DNA of 64,000 nt from Prochlorococcus sp. AG-347-I06 (GCA_003281605.1 QCBM01000004.1:106598-170597); one strand, 5' to 3'; numbered from the stretch's first letter, positions 28,260-37,705 are shown. Notes: generated by a model not told the origin, from the sequence alone. Program-made: numbers and translations.

Positions 28260-29159
28260 TTGACTAAAAACAATTTTAAAAAATTAAGTGATTTAAATGC
28301 AGAATTTTTTGAAAGTGCCAAATTGTCACTATTAGACCCTTTAGGTCTATATTTGGCAAATGATGTTAAGTGGATAAAACTCGACCAAAACTGGAACTCC
28401 TTAAAATTCCCAGTAGTTATGGGAGGAAAAGGCCAACCTATACTTCTTCTACATGGCTTTGATAGTAGTTTTTTAGAATTCAGGAGAATATATAAATCAC
28501 TAAAAAGAAATTTTCAAATTATCATTCCCGATCTACTGGGGTTTGGTTTTAGTCCCAGGTGCGCAACAAATGAATATAATTCCTCGAAAATAATTTCGCA
28601 TTTAATTGATCTCCTTAAGATCTTAAAAATAACAAAGAATCTAAAAATTATAGGTGCCTCTATGGGAGGCTCAACAGCTTTAAAACTTGCTTATGAAAGT
28701 CCTTATTCTATTGATAAAATTATCCTTTTATCCCCCGCCGGATTGTTTGGAGATTCTAAGAGTATCCCTTTCCCTCTTAACCAAATTGGCGCTTCATTTC
28801 TTGGATTACCTCAGGTCAGAAAAAGTCTTTGTAGGCAAGCATTTGCTTTCCCAGATGAATGCGTTGGTAAGATGGAAGAGCAAATTGCTTCAATTCATTT
28901 AGGTTGTAAAGGATGGAGGAATTCACTTGCATCATTTGCAAAAAGTGGTGGGTTTGCAGGAACTCAAAAATATATCCAAAATATCCCAATTAAAACATTA
29001 TGTGGAGAAAATGATCGAATTCTTGGAAAAAAAGAGCTTAAAAAAATAGGAAATATTGAAAAATTAAATTTTGTAGGGTTACAAAATTGTGGTCATCTTC
29101 CGCATATAGATCTTCCTTCATTATCTAGTAAAATTATCCAAGATTATTTTTTGGAATAA
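28260..29159 (+). CDS. Alpha/beta-fold hydrolase
   Basis: A 299-residue protein with a full catalytic set: oxyanion region LLLHGFDSS, nucleophile elbow GASMGGS (Ser), acid in CGENDRIL (Asp) and CGHLPHID (His). The cap region between about residues 160 and 230 is helical. The start is TTG at 28260, overlapping no gene and 8 bases after the dehydrogenase-like gene. Family members cleave esters, amides or C-C bonds, and nothing here fixes the substrate. It converges with cdsA with a 12-base gap. Confidence 0.85.
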   Translation: MTKNNFKKLSDLNAEFFESAKLSLLDPLGLYLANDVKWIKLDQNWNSLKFPVVMGGKGQPILLLHGFDSSFLEFRRIYKSLKRNFQIIIPDLLGFGFSPRCATNEYNSSKIISHLIDLLKILKITKNLKIIGASMGGSTALKLAYESPYSIDKIILLSPAGLFGDSKSIPFPLNQIGASFLGLPQVRKSLCRQAFAFPDECVGKMEEQIASIHLGCKGWRNSLASFAKSGGFAGTQKYIQNIPIKTLCGENDRILGKKELKKIGNIEKLNFVGLQNCGHLPHIDLPSLSSKIIQDYFLE

Positions 29160-29171
29160 AATATTTCTTAA

Positions 29172-30029
29172 TTAATTTAGATACTTCAGAATTATAAAAA
29201 TATAATACAAAACAGATGGAGTAAAGATGTAACTGTCAATTCTGTCGAGAATACCTCCATGTCCCGGCAAAAAAGTTCCGGAATCTTTTATTTTTGCATC
29301 TCTCTTCATCATAGATTCAATTAAATCTCCAACTAATGCCATAAGAGAAATTGAAATTCCATAGATTATTCCAACAATTAATGGATTTTCCCAATTCATT
29401 AAAAATGCGAAAAATATTGCTAGTAAAATTGAACAGGATATTCCTCCAATTAAACCTTCTATAGTTTTACTCGGAGATATTGGAGATAGTGATGTTTTAC
29501 CAAATGACTTCCCAATGAAATAAGAACCAATATCACTAGCTACAATTAAAAAACAAGAAGTTAAAGTCAAATGAAGACCTGTAGTATTTGATAAGTTCTC
29601 AAACGATATAATGCCCTGATTTGAACTTACTATCACTGAATCTAATCCCCTCAACTTAATCCAGTAACTAGGTAAAAAACCTAAATAGAATAATCCAAAA
29701 ATAGATGCTGCAATATCTGAAATTGTCCCAGGTTTTGGTTGCAAAAGTAACCAAGTGCATATCCCAACTGAACAGATTGGCAAAATTGAATTTGAAATTT
29801 CTCCTTCAAGCACACCAATGGTCTCAAGATAAGTAGAAATTATGATAATAAAGGACGAAAATAATGTAGTTTTTGTAGCGGGTCTTATTCCTTTAAATTC
29901 TGCCATTTTAAAAAATTCTAATAATGCTAAATATGTAAGCAACGCAGTTGCCAATGTAAAAAACCATCCCCCCAACAAAACAACAATTAAACCAAAAATT
30001 CCTATAAGTAATCCGCTTTTTAATCTCAT
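29172..30029 (-). CDS. cdsA: Phosphatidate cytidylyltransferase
   Basis: A 285-residue integral membrane protein with about eight hydrophobic spans and the CDS signature in two pieces: SPSKTIEGLIGG, then GDLIESMMKRDAKIKDSG followed by PGHGGILDRIDS near the C-terminus. It makes CDP-diacylglycerol from phosphatidate and CTP, the branch point for phosphatidylglycerol, which thylakoids need. It is 9 bases downstream of the PLP decarboxylase on the same strand. Confidence 0.95.
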   Translation of the reverse strand: MRLKSGLLIGIFGLIVVLLGGWFFTLATALLTYLALLEFFKMAEFKGIRPATKTTLFSSFIIIISTYLETIGVLEGEISNSILPICSVGICTWLLLQPKPGTISDIAASIFGLFYLGFLPSYWIKLRGLDSVIVSSNQGIISFENLSNTTGLHLTLTSCFLIVASDIGSYFIGKSFGKTSLSPISPSKTIEGLIGGISCSILLAIFFAFLMNWENPLIVGIIYGISISLMALVGDLIESMMKRDAKIKDSGTFLPGHGGILDRIDSYIFTPSVLYYIFIILKYLN

Positions 30030-30038
30030 ATGAAATTG

Positions 30039-31436
30039 CTATGTTTCTAAGACCTTTATATTAAAATTTACCAGATCTTTGTTGCATAAACTTTGATTAT
30101 TTATCCAATTAAACCTATCCATGTCAACTTTTTCGCCAGGAACTAGTAATGGTATTCCAGGAGGATAAGGGCAAATAATATCTCCAGATATTTTATTTAA
30201 TGATTGTGAGAAAGGAATACTCCGAGTCTTACTTCTCCAAGCAATTCCAATTTCGATTTCGGGGGTTTGAACTAATTTAAAAGGCGATTTGAGCGCTTCT
30301 AAACTTTTTGATTTTTTGGAATTTAATAGTAACTTTTTCCATAACTTTTCAAATAAATTAAGAAAATCTTTTTGATTTCCAAATCCTAAGCAAAAAGTGA
30401 GAGTCATCATTTCTGGCAATTCAGCGATAAGGCCATTTCTATAAAAAAATTTATCAGCAGTAAAACCATCAATTCCAGCCTTAGAGGTGTTTACTACAAT
30501 TTTCAAGGGGTCTTGAGTTTCTATAAGAGGAATATTTTTTTGAATTAATTTTTTGTAAATACTTTTTGCCTCTAAAATTCTTTTTTGATATTTTGATAAA
30601 CTTTTTTTGTTAAGCCAGTCCCTAATAGATTCTTCACAAGAAGAAAGTAATAATGAACTTGGACTAGTAGTTTGCAACAAATTAATACTTTTGATCAAAT
30701 TACCTTCATTTATTAAATTCCCTTTGTACCAAAGTACCGCCGTTTGAGTTAATCCATTGAGTGACTTATGCAATGAATTGACCACTAAATCAGCGTTTGA
30801 TGATAAGGCTGGTTTTGGCAAATTAAGGTTTTTACAAAAAAGGAAATATGAACCATGGGCTTCATCAACTAAAACAGGTAAATTTTTTTGATGACAACAA
30901 TCTATTAAAGGTTCTAAATCTCCGGCATATCCCTGATAAGAGGGATTTACAAGAATCACTCCTGCAATTTTATTCTCATCAAAATTTAATTTTTTAAATA
31001 CATTTTCCAACCAAATTTTTGTAATTGGTTTGTAATGCCCCGTTCTGGTTGAGAATTCTAGGTCAAAAAATATTGGATTTATATTCTGCATCGCACAGAT
31101 TTTTATAACACTTATGTGAACATTTCTGGGCATCAGGATATTTTCGCCTGGATTTGCCATTGAAATTACTGCTGATTGTATTAATCCGGAAGCTCCATTA
31201 ACTCCAAAAAAACATCCTTTAGCCCCAAATTTGTCAGAGAATTCTTTTTGAGATTTAGCAATTAATCCGCTTTGGGATAGTGGTGATCCTATTTCTGGTA
31301 GTTCGGGCAAGTCCCAATACCCAGGAGGATTTTTTAATAACTTCACTAATTTCCTTGGTAAAGCTGCCCCTCTGTTGTGAGCGGGAAAGAATAAAGACTT
31401 TAAAAACTTTTTAGTTAGAAAAGATGAAATGCTCAT
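30039..31436 (-). CDS. Orn/Lys/Arg decarboxylase-type PLP enzyme
   Basis: A 465-residue fold-I PLP enzyme with GVNGASGLIQSAV, VNPSYQGYAGDLEPL, LVDEAHGSYF and the PLP lysine in VNSLHKSLNGLTQTAV. The class is the Orn/Lys/Arg decarboxylase major domain with a shortened C-terminal domain. There is no N-terminal wing domain, so it resembles the compact Bacillus-type enzymes. Arginine, lysine or ornithine could be the substrate, and no motif visible to me decides; a link to polyamine or cadaverine synthesis is inferred. It is divergent from the UbiB-like gene with a gap of roughly 60 bases. Confidence 0.85.
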   Translation of the reverse strand: MSISSFLTKKFLKSLFFPAHNRGAALPRKLVKLLKNPPGYWDLPELPEIGSPLSQSGLIAKSQKEFSDKFGAKGCFFGVNGASGLIQSAVISMANPGENILMPRNVHISVIKICAMQNINPIFFDLEFSTRTGHYKPITKIWLENVFKKLNFDENKIAGVILVNPSYQGYAGDLEPLIDCCHQKNLPVLVDEAHGSYFLFCKNLNLPKPALSSNADLVVNSLHKSLNGLTQTAVLWYKGNLINEGNLIKSINLLQTTSPSSLLLSSCEESIRDWLNKKSLSKYQKRILEAKSIYKKLIQKNIPLIETQDPLKIVVNTSKAGIDGFTADKFFYRNGLIAELPEMMTLTFCLGFGNQKDFLNLFEKLWKKLLLNSKKSKSLEALKSPFKLVQTPEIEIGIAWRSKTRSIPFSQSLNKISGDIICPYPPGIPLLVPGEKVDMDRFNWINNQSLCNKDLVNFNIKVLET

Positions 31437-31500
31437 AAAGTATTATCAACATATATAAAATGTATTAAGTGATAATCTTTTTTGATATTTTTTGACTTTA

Positions 31501-33156
31501 ATGAAAAAATCCTATTCGAAATATTCAGCAAAAGATGATTTACTTTGGTTGATTTTGAGACCATGGATTTTTATACCAAGAGTTTTATATATCCTTTTAA
31601 CTTTTATTTTTCTTTTTTTGAGAATACTTTTTCAAGGTAACAGTAAAAATAAAAATGTACAAAAAAAACTCTCGAAATATCTTTTTGATGTAATAACAGA
31701 CTTGGGCCCTTGTTTTATCAAATTAGGACAAGCACTCTCAACTAGGCCAGATCTTGTTAGACAAGATTGGCTTACAGAACTTACAAACTTACAAGATAAT
31801 CTCCCAGCATTTGATCACAAAATTGCTTTAAAAATTATTGAAGAGGAACTTGGAGCACCTGTTAATGAATTTTTTGATGAGTTTCCAGATAGTCCTATCG
31901 CTTCAGCAAGCTTAGGTCAAGTTTATAAAGCAAAAATAAATAATGCTTATCTAGCTGTGAAAGTACAGCGTCCAAATTTGTATTTTCTCATAAGAAGGGA
32001 TGTCGTAATTTTAAGGTTTTTAGCAACTTTTCTATCTCCATTCTTACCATTAAATATAGGTGTTGGAATTGGAGAAATAATAGATGAATTCGGAAAGGCA
32101 CTTTTTGATGAAATTGATTATCAAAAAGAGGCCGAAAATGCTTTGAGGTTTGCCTATTTATTCAAAGAAAACCCAAATATTTTTATTCCTAAATTAGAAA
32201 AACAGTTTTCATCCAAAAGGATTATCACAACTTCTTGGATTGATGGAGTTAAGTTAAGAGATCGAGCCTTATTGGAGGAAAATAACTTAATACCCGCTTC
32301 ATTTATAAAAACTTGTGTTATAAGTGGTCTTCAGCAATTATTTGAATTTGGATATTTTCATGCAGACCCACATCCAGGAAATATGTTTGCTCTTAAAGGA
32401 GGAAATGCAGATTGTGGGAATTTAGCTTATGTTGATTTCGGAATGATGGATAGTATTACAAACTCAGATAGACTTACTCTTATTAAGGCAATAGTTCACA
32501 TAATAAACGAAGAATATTTTCTTCTGGCAGAAGATTTCCAGAAATTAGGTTTCTTAACCAAAGAACAAGATCTTCATCAACTTGTTGAACCATTAAAAGA
32601 AGTTCTTGGTGGATCCCTTGGTGCTGAGGTTGGTAATTTTAATCTTAAAAATGTAACTGATAAATTTTCAAAACTAATGTATTCCTATCCTTTCAGGGTC
32701 CCAAGTAGGTTTGCCCTAATAATAAGAGCTGTTGTTAGTCAAGAAGGTTTAGCACTAAGACTAGATCCTGAATTTAAAATTTTAAAAATAGCTTATCCAT
32801 ATATTGCAAAAAAACTACTAACCGATAATTCTGAAGAGATTTTAGACATTCTTTTAGAAGTCGTTTTTGATAAAAAAGGTCAAATTCAAATAGAAAAAGT
32901 TGAAAGTTTATTAAATATTTTATTTAAAGATTCAGATAATATTAATACAGATCTTATACCAGTAGCTAACGCTGGACTGAAATTATTTGTCAGTAAAAAA
33001 GGATCCGAAGTTCGAAAGAATCTACTTTTAAGCCTTATAAAAGATGAAAAATTAGAATTTACTGATGCAAAAAAACTCATCGGTTTAATTAGAGATACTT
33101 TTAGCCCCTTGAATATTGCAAAAAGTGCAGTGCAAAATTTTATTTCTACAGTTTAG
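31501..33156 (+). CDS. ABC1/AarF/UbiB-family kinase-like protein
   Basis: The protein is about 551 residues from ATG 31501; an in-frame TTG at 31492 would add three residues. It has the family-specific CFIKLGQALSTRPDL (KxGQ motif), the ASASLGQVYKA ATP-loop, AVKVQRPNL with the catalytic-type lysine, FHADPHPGNMF and YVDFGMMD (metal binding). Two hydrophobic segments near residues 25-45 could anchor it. UbiB/ABC1K proteins act as atypical ATPases in quinone and prenyl-lipid metabolism; in cyanobacteria plastoquinone or tocopherol-type lipids are likely contexts. Several paralogues are usual. Confidence 0.9.
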   Translation: MKKSYSKYSAKDDLLWLILRPWIFIPRVLYILLTFIFLFLRILFQGNSKNKNVQKKLSKYLFDVITDLGPCFIKLGQALSTRPDLVRQDWLTELTNLQDNLPAFDHKIALKIIEEELGAPVNEFFDEFPDSPIASASLGQVYKAKINNAYLAVKVQRPNLYFLIRRDVVILRFLATFLSPFLPLNIGVGIGEIIDEFGKALFDEIDYQKEAENALRFAYLFKENPNIFIPKLEKQFSSKRIITTSWIDGVKLRDRALLEENNLIPASFIKTCVISGLQQLFEFGYFHADPHPGNMFALKGGNADCGNLAYVDFGMMDSITNSDRLTLIKAIVHIINEEYFLLAEDFQKLGFLTKEQDLHQLVEPLKEVLGGSLGAEVGNFNLKNVTDKFSKLMYSYPFRVPSRFALIIRAVVSQEGLALRLDPEFKILKIAYPYIAKKLLTDNSEEILDILLEVVFDKKGQIQIEKVESLLNILFKDSDNINTDLIPVANAGLKLFVSKKGSEVRKNLLLSLIKDEKLEFTDAKKLIGLIRDTFSPLNIAKSAVQNFISTV

Positions 33157-33274
33157 TTTTTATATTTATATCTAATGAATTTACTTATGATTTTAATTCG
33201 ATTAGAATTAGAAAAAAAACATGGTTTTTAAAAAAATTGAGTAGAAAAAGGATTAATTAGCTTGGGAAAAGTGA

Positions 33275-33769
33275 ATGAATATTTTGAAGCATCTCTTTTT
33301 ATTTAAAAAAAAATCTGAAAAAAATAAAGACTTTAGTCCTGGATTGGTTGATAAATATATAGAAATTGCAGAGTTAGTCAAAGAAGCAAGAATTCAACAA
33401 AACCTTACAGTAAAAGATTTGTCTTACATTTCAAAAATTCCTGAAAGAGTAATAAATTCTATTGAAAATAATAACAAAAATATTATGCCAAAGTATCCTT
33501 TTATAAGATCGATACTAATTAAATTAGAGGAATGCTTAGGATTAAAAAAAAATACCTTATTAAAATTAGCAGTAAGAGAAAGAAAAATTTTAAAGAAAGG
33601 AGAAAACGATTTTCTGTTCAGAAAATTTGATCTTATAAATACATGGCAGGGAAGTCTTTTGTATTTTTTTATATTGGTTTTAACTATATTTATATTAAAG
33701 AGGTACTTCGTTTTTAATGTAAATGTTATAGAGATTCAAAATATTGAAAATCAAATCATTAATAAATAA
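33275..33769 (+). CDS. RodZ-like helix-turn-helix membrane protein, short form
   Basis: A 164-residue protein with an N-terminal HTH (about residues 30-85: VKEARIQQNLTVKDLSYISKIPERVINSIE) of the RodZ/HTH_25 type, a basic region, and one membrane span near 127-143. Only about 20 residues follow the span. RodZ usually couples MreB to the membrane in rod-shaped cells and has a larger outer domain; Prochlorococcus is near spherical, so a scaffold or sensing role with MreB is unclear. Start ATG 33275 has GGGAAAAG upstream as a possible ribosome site. It converges with malQ. Confidence 0.7.
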   Translation: MNILKHLFLFKKKSEKNKDFSPGLVDKYIEIAELVKEARIQQNLTVKDLSYISKIPERVINSIENNNKNIMPKYPFIRSILIKLEECLGLKKNTLLKLAVRERKILKKGENDFLFRKFDLINTWQGSLLYFFILVLTIFILKRYFVFNVNVIEIQNIENQIINK

Positions 33770-33782
33770 CTTTTAATGAAAT

Positions 33783-35303
33783 CTATTTTCGAGTTCTCCC
33801 AAAATTACTTCCTAGCTCACTAAAGATTTTTAAATTATCTTCTATTTCTTCTAAAGATCGATTTAACTTCCATTTCCAGTTATTTTTTGTGGTGCCTGGT
33901 TTATTTAATCTACTTGAATCGTCTAGAGATAAAAGATCTTGCATAGGAGCGATAAAGAGATAAGCATTTGTATTCATTCCAATTTCTATTAAATCCCAAG
34001 AAGGATTTTCTGAAAATTTATACTCATCTTGTATTCTTTTTTTTGATTCATAATCTAAATATTCCCACCATGAAACAGAAGTAGAATTGTCATGAGTACC
34101 TGTATAAACAACCCAATTTTCGCCTTTAATATTTTTTGGTAAATAAGGATTATCTTCATTACCATCAAAAGCGAATTGTAATATTTTCATGCCAGGTAGT
34201 TCAAAAAATTTCCTTAGTTTTACTACATCTGGAGTTATTACACCCAGATCCTCAGCAATAATTGGTAGATAGTTAGACCCAAGATCCTTTTTTACTTTAT
34301 TTAATAGTGTTTTGCCTGGAGAATTTATCCATTTTCCAATAATTGCTGATTTAGAACTGCCATTAACTCTCCAGTAACCGGCTAAACCCCTGAAATGATC
34401 AAACCTCAATATGTCCACGAGTTCAAATTGCCTTTGAAATCTTTTTCTCCACCAATTGAAATTAGTCCTCTTATGTTTTGACCAAAAGTAAGTTGGGGTG
34501 CCCCATAACTGTCCTGTTGATGAAAAATAATCAGGTGGAACACCACTTTGAAAAATTAAATCTCCATTTTTAAAAATTGAAAATAATGATCTATTACTCC
34601 ATACGTCAGCGCTGTCCCTAGAGACATAAAAAGGTAAATCTCCTATTAGCTTAATATCTCTTGATTTTGCAAAGTTTTTAACAGCACTCCATTGCCTATC
34701 AAGATGCCATTGTATTAATTTTTTAATAAGTATCTCCTCACTTTTTTTCTTGATCCACGATTTTAAGAACTTGTTATTTTTTAATTTAAATTCTTGAGGC
34801 CATTCCCACCAAGGCAACATATTAAATTCTTCTTTAATTACAACAAATAATGCATAATCTTCAACCCAAGAATTTCTACTTATCCATTTATAAAAATCGA
34901 GTTTTGTTTCTTCAGATTGCGAGCTCCAACCTTTCAAGAGGAGGCAACCTAATTTTTTTGTTAAAGCATCCGCGACATTAAAGTCAAAATAATCTTTATT
35001 CTGATTTGTTGGTCCTAATTCTTCTTTATTTGAAATAAAAATAAACCCGTTGTCGATTAATTCGTTTATGTCTAAAAACCATGGGTTTAGAGCAAAACTA
35101 GATGGAGAACTATAAGGAGAACCTTTTGAGTCAGTGGGTGTAAGAGGTAAAAATTGCCAGTATTCAATCCCATGCCTATGGAGTTTTTTTATCCAATCTT
35201 TAGCACCTTTTCCAAAAGTTCCGCATACTCCTCCCCCTGGAATACATGAAGGATGCATAAGTATGCCTAATGATTTTTTTGTAAGAACTGATTCTTTAGG
35301 CAT
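33783..35303 (-). CDS. malQ: 4-alpha-glucanotransferase (amylomaltase, GH77)
   Basis: The 506-residue protein has GH77 landmarks: YWQFLPLTPTD and SPYSSPSSFALNPWF near the N-terminus, GDLPFYVSRDSADVW, the nucleophile in ILRFDHFRGLAGYW, the acid/base region IIAEDLGVITPDV, and YTGTHDNSTSVSWW. It transfers maltosyl/glucan units and recycles small oligosaccharides from glycogen breakdown. It is divergent from prs with a 249-base gap. Confidence 0.95.
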   Translation of the reverse strand: MPKESVLTKKSLGILMHPSCIPGGGVCGTFGKGAKDWIKKLHRHGIEYWQFLPLTPTDSKGSPYSSPSSFALNPWFLDINELIDNGFIFISNKEELGPTNQNKDYFDFNVADALTKKLGCLLLKGWSSQSEETKLDFYKWISRNSWVEDYALFVVIKEEFNMLPWWEWPQEFKLKNNKFLKSWIKKKSEEILIKKLIQWHLDRQWSAVKNFAKSRDIKLIGDLPFYVSRDSADVWSNRSLFSIFKNGDLIFQSGVPPDYFSSTGQLWGTPTYFWSKHKRTNFNWWRKRFQRQFELVDILRFDHFRGLAGYWRVNGSSKSAIIGKWINSPGKTLLNKVKKDLGSNYLPIIAEDLGVITPDVVKLRKFFELPGMKILQFAFDGNEDNPYLPKNIKGENWVVYTGTHDNSTSVSWWEYLDYESKKRIQDEYKFSENPSWDLIEIGMNTNAYLFIAPMQDLLSLDDSSRLNKPGTTKNNWKWKLNRSLEEIEDNLKIFSELGSNFGRTRK

Positions 35304-35382
35304 GTTATTAAGTTTATTTTGTTTCTTTACTCTTAAAGTGTTTTTAATTCTCTAAATTCCACAATATACAATTTTTTTTTGA

Positions 35383-35411
35383 TTGACAAATAGTATTACT
35401 TGTTTTAGCTA
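35383..35411 (+). promoter_or_regulatory. Candidate promoter for prs
   Basis: TTGACA (35383-35388), a 17-base spacer and TAGCTA (35406-35411) make a plausible sigma70-type promoter. The leader to the GTG start at 35553 would be about 135 bases. The gap between malQ and prs is 249 bases and holds a T run (35372-35380) and a second -10-like TATAAA around 35509. No other structure is clear. Confidence 0.35.
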
Positions 35412-35552
35412 GACTGAATCAATTTAAAATCTTATTTTTAATAAAAGAGATTTAGCTTGATTGATGTAACTTTTGAAAAGATCTAGACATTATTTTTTGC
35501 GAAATTCCTATAAACGATTACGATAAGGTTATAGTTTTATGGTGCACATTTC

Positions 35553-36548
35553 GTGACAAGTTTTATCACGGCAATGCAGAGTAAAGAGTCAAATTTTAAT
35601 CTAACTAATAGTAGATTAAGGTTAGTAAGTGGGACAACAAACCCTAAACTTGCTGAAGAAATTGCATCATATTTAGGGATTGAAAATGTACCTTTAGTAT
35701 CCAAAAGATTTGCTGATGGAGAACTTTATGTCCAGATTCAGCAATCTATAAGAGGATGTGATGTGTTCCTCATACAACCTACATGTGCTCCTGTAAACGA
35801 TAGTTTGATGGAACTTATGATAATGGTTGACGCATGCAAGAGAGCGTCTGCAAGACAAATAACGGCTGTAATTCCCTATTTTGGATATGCAAGGGCAGAT
35901 AGAAAGACCTCAGGAAGAGAGTCTATAACTGCAAAACTTACTGCAAATTTGCTTGAAAAATCAGGAGTTGATAGAGTTCTTGCTATGGATTTACACTCAG
36001 CTCAAATTCAAGGGTATTTTGACATTCCATGCGATCATATTTACGGTTCACCTGTATTAATTGATTATCTAGAATCGTTAGATTTAGAAGAAATAGTAGT
36101 CGTTTCTCCAGATGTAGGTGGAGTTGCTAGAGCAAGAGCGTTTGCAAAATTAATGAAAGATGCTCCTTTGGCTATTATTGATAAAAGAAGATCTGCTCAT
36201 AATATCGCAGAAAGTCTAACAGTTATTGGTGAAGTTAAAGGTAAGACAGCTATTCTTATAGACGATATGATCGACACTGGAGGCACAATTTGTTCTGGAG
36301 CTAATTTATTAAAACAAGAAGGAGCTAATAGAATATTTGCATGCGCATCGCATGCTGTATTTTCTCCTCCTTCTCATGAAAGATTAAGTGCTAAGAATCT
36401 ATTTGAACAAGTTATTGTGACGAACAGCATACCTGTTTTACATAAAGATAGTTTTCCTCAGTTAAAAGTTCTTTCTGTCGCAAATATGCTGGGTGAGGCT
36501 ATTTGGAGAATTCACGAAGAAAGTTCTGTTAGTTCTATGTTTAGATAA
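35553..36548 (+). CDS. prs: Ribose-phosphate pyrophosphokinase
   Basis: The protein is 331 residues from GTG 35553; ATG 35574 in the same frame is an alternative start. It contains RFADGELYVQI, the catalytic flexible loop near YARADRKTSGRESI, DLHSAQIQGYFDIP, VVSPDVGGVARARAFA and the PRPP-binding ILIDDMIDTGGT. It makes PRPP for nucleotides, histidine and tryptophan; HisH (58674-59291) and GuaB3 are related users here. The GTG choice follows from the common MTSFITA start in picocyanobacteria, recalled and not checked. Confidence 0.95.
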   Translation: MTSFITAMQSKESNFNLTNSRLRLVSGTTNPKLAEEIASYLGIENVPLVSKRFADGELYVQIQQSIRGCDVFLIQPTCAPVNDSLMELMIMVDACKRASARQITAVIPYFGYARADRKTSGRESITAKLTANLLEKSGVDRVLAMDLHSAQIQGYFDIPCDHIYGSPVLIDYLESLDLEEIVVVSPDVGGVARARAFAKLMKDAPLAIIDKRRSAHNIAESLTVIGEVKGKTAILIDDMIDTGGTICSGANLLKQEGANRIFACASHAVFSPPSHERLSAKNLFEQVIVTNSIPVLHKDSFPQLKVLSVANMLGEAIWRIHEESSVSSMFR

Positions 36549-36554
36549 AAGAAA

Positions 36555-36986
36555 TTATTTTTTCCCTAATCCTTGTAATTTTTTGAGTCTCTCAGTTTCA
36601 ATCTTGAATTGTTTTTCAATCTTTTTAGGAACATTATCTGGGCATACTTGAAGAGCTGATTCAACTAACTGCAGAGATGCAATAAATTGTAATTTTTTTA
36701 TATCAACTGTTTGTTCTTTCTTCTTTTCTATTATTTTTCCTCCATGTTTTTGTGAAATTACTGATGCGAAAGTTGCTGAAGCAACGTTTAATGTTTTTGG
36801 GAAATCTAAATCAATTCCCTTTCTTGTCGCATTACACAGAAATGCAACCCCCATCCCGTGATATAAATCTAAATCATTTTTATTTGCAGGCGAATTTTTA
36901 ACATTTGCATTCAAGTTGAAAATACTAAACAAAAAAGATGAAAAAAATAGGGGGATTGCAAAAATTCTAGATATTTTTAAACTCAT
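36555..36986 (-). CDS. Secreted conserved hypothetical protein
   Basis: A 143-residue protein with an N-terminal hydrophobic stretch (about 8-28, FAIPLFFSSFLFSIF) that looks like a signal peptide. Mature part: YHGMGVAFLCNATRKGIDLDFPKTLNVA, a second segment with HGGKIIEKKKE, VESALQVCP and a basic helical end. There are two cysteines that could pair. I do not recognise the family. It converges with prs, with only 6 bases between stops. Confidence 0.65.
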   Translation of the reverse strand: MSLKISRIFAIPLFFSSFLFSIFNLNANVKNSPANKNDLDLYHGMGVAFLCNATRKGIDLDFPKTLNVASATFASVISQKHGGKIIEKKKEQTVDIKKLQFIASLQLVESALQVCPDNVPKKIEKQFKIETERLKKLQGLGKK

Positions 36987-37059
36987 ATTTGATTCATTTT
37001 TAATTGATATATTTAAGATACCATTTTCTTATTTTTTAAACTAAATCTGAAAATAGAAT

Positions 37060-37599
37060 TTATTTAATAGTTTTAATTTCGTGATGATTTTCTACTATTT
37101 TCAAGATATTTTTGTTCCATGAATATATAACCCTAAATCTATAATTATCAGAATCTAAAAGTCTAGTATGTTCAAGGATGTACCAATCTTTGTAAGAAGA
37201 TTCAAAAATCATTTCGTGTTCGTCAACTTGTTTAATATTTGAGATACCTTCATCATCACTTAAATAAAAATTTCCCCTCTTTAGTTGATGGCCTTTTAAA
37301 AATGCATGCATTTCTCCTCGTTCTTTATACTGGGGATTTTCGTCAAAGAAATTATATTTTTTTTCTGGGTACCAAGTGAACTTATAATGAGGCTCCCATT
37401 CGGATTTACTTTCTAGAGCTTGAATATTTATATTCATAGTTAAATTATAAGTTTTTTGTGCTTCATCAAGAAAATAAGTTCTATTGGATTTCCACAATCC
37501 AATATTCCTCGAAAACCACCTTTTTAAATTACTGTTTAAGTTGATTTCAGGAGGGTTTTCGCCAAAATGTAAACTTTTCTCAGGATTAATAGCAACCAT
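37060..37599 (-). CDS. CpcS/CpeS-like (lipocalin-type) hypothetical protein
   Basis: A 179-residue soluble protein. The segment WFSRNIGLWKSNRTYF resembles the start of CpcS/CpeS chromophore lyases (W-x-S-x-R), and the later alternating strands KRGNFYLSDDEG, EHTRLLDSDNYRFRVIYSW and KIVENHHEIK suit a ten-strand calycin barrel. Members attach bilins to phycobiliproteins or bind other ligands. The match is by pattern only, no catalytic residue is proved, and a different calycin family (DUF3598-like) is equally possible. It lies alone between two other orphan-looking units and diverges from sasA. Confidence 0.45.
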   Translation of the reverse strand: MVAINPEKSLHFGENPPEINLNSNLKRWFSRNIGLWKSNRTYFLDEAQKTYNLTMNINIQALESKSEWEPHYKFTWYPEKKYNFFDENPQYKERGEMHAFLKGHQLKRGNFYLSDDEGISNIKQVDEHEMIFESSYKDWYILEHTRLLDSDNYRFRVIYSWNKNILKIVENHHEIKTIK

Positions 37600-37705
37600 A
37601 TATAAATAAGTCCTATTTATTTAATAGCTTATCTGTAAAATAAAAATAAATATCTTAAGGTGTTTATAAGGATTAACAGCTTTTCAACACTTCAGAGGAA
37701 ATCAT

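Noticed and set aside
33194..33210. TAATTC/GAATTA stem after the UbiB-like gene as a terminator
   Set aside because: It is followed by a purine run, not T residues, and the stem has a single G-C pair.
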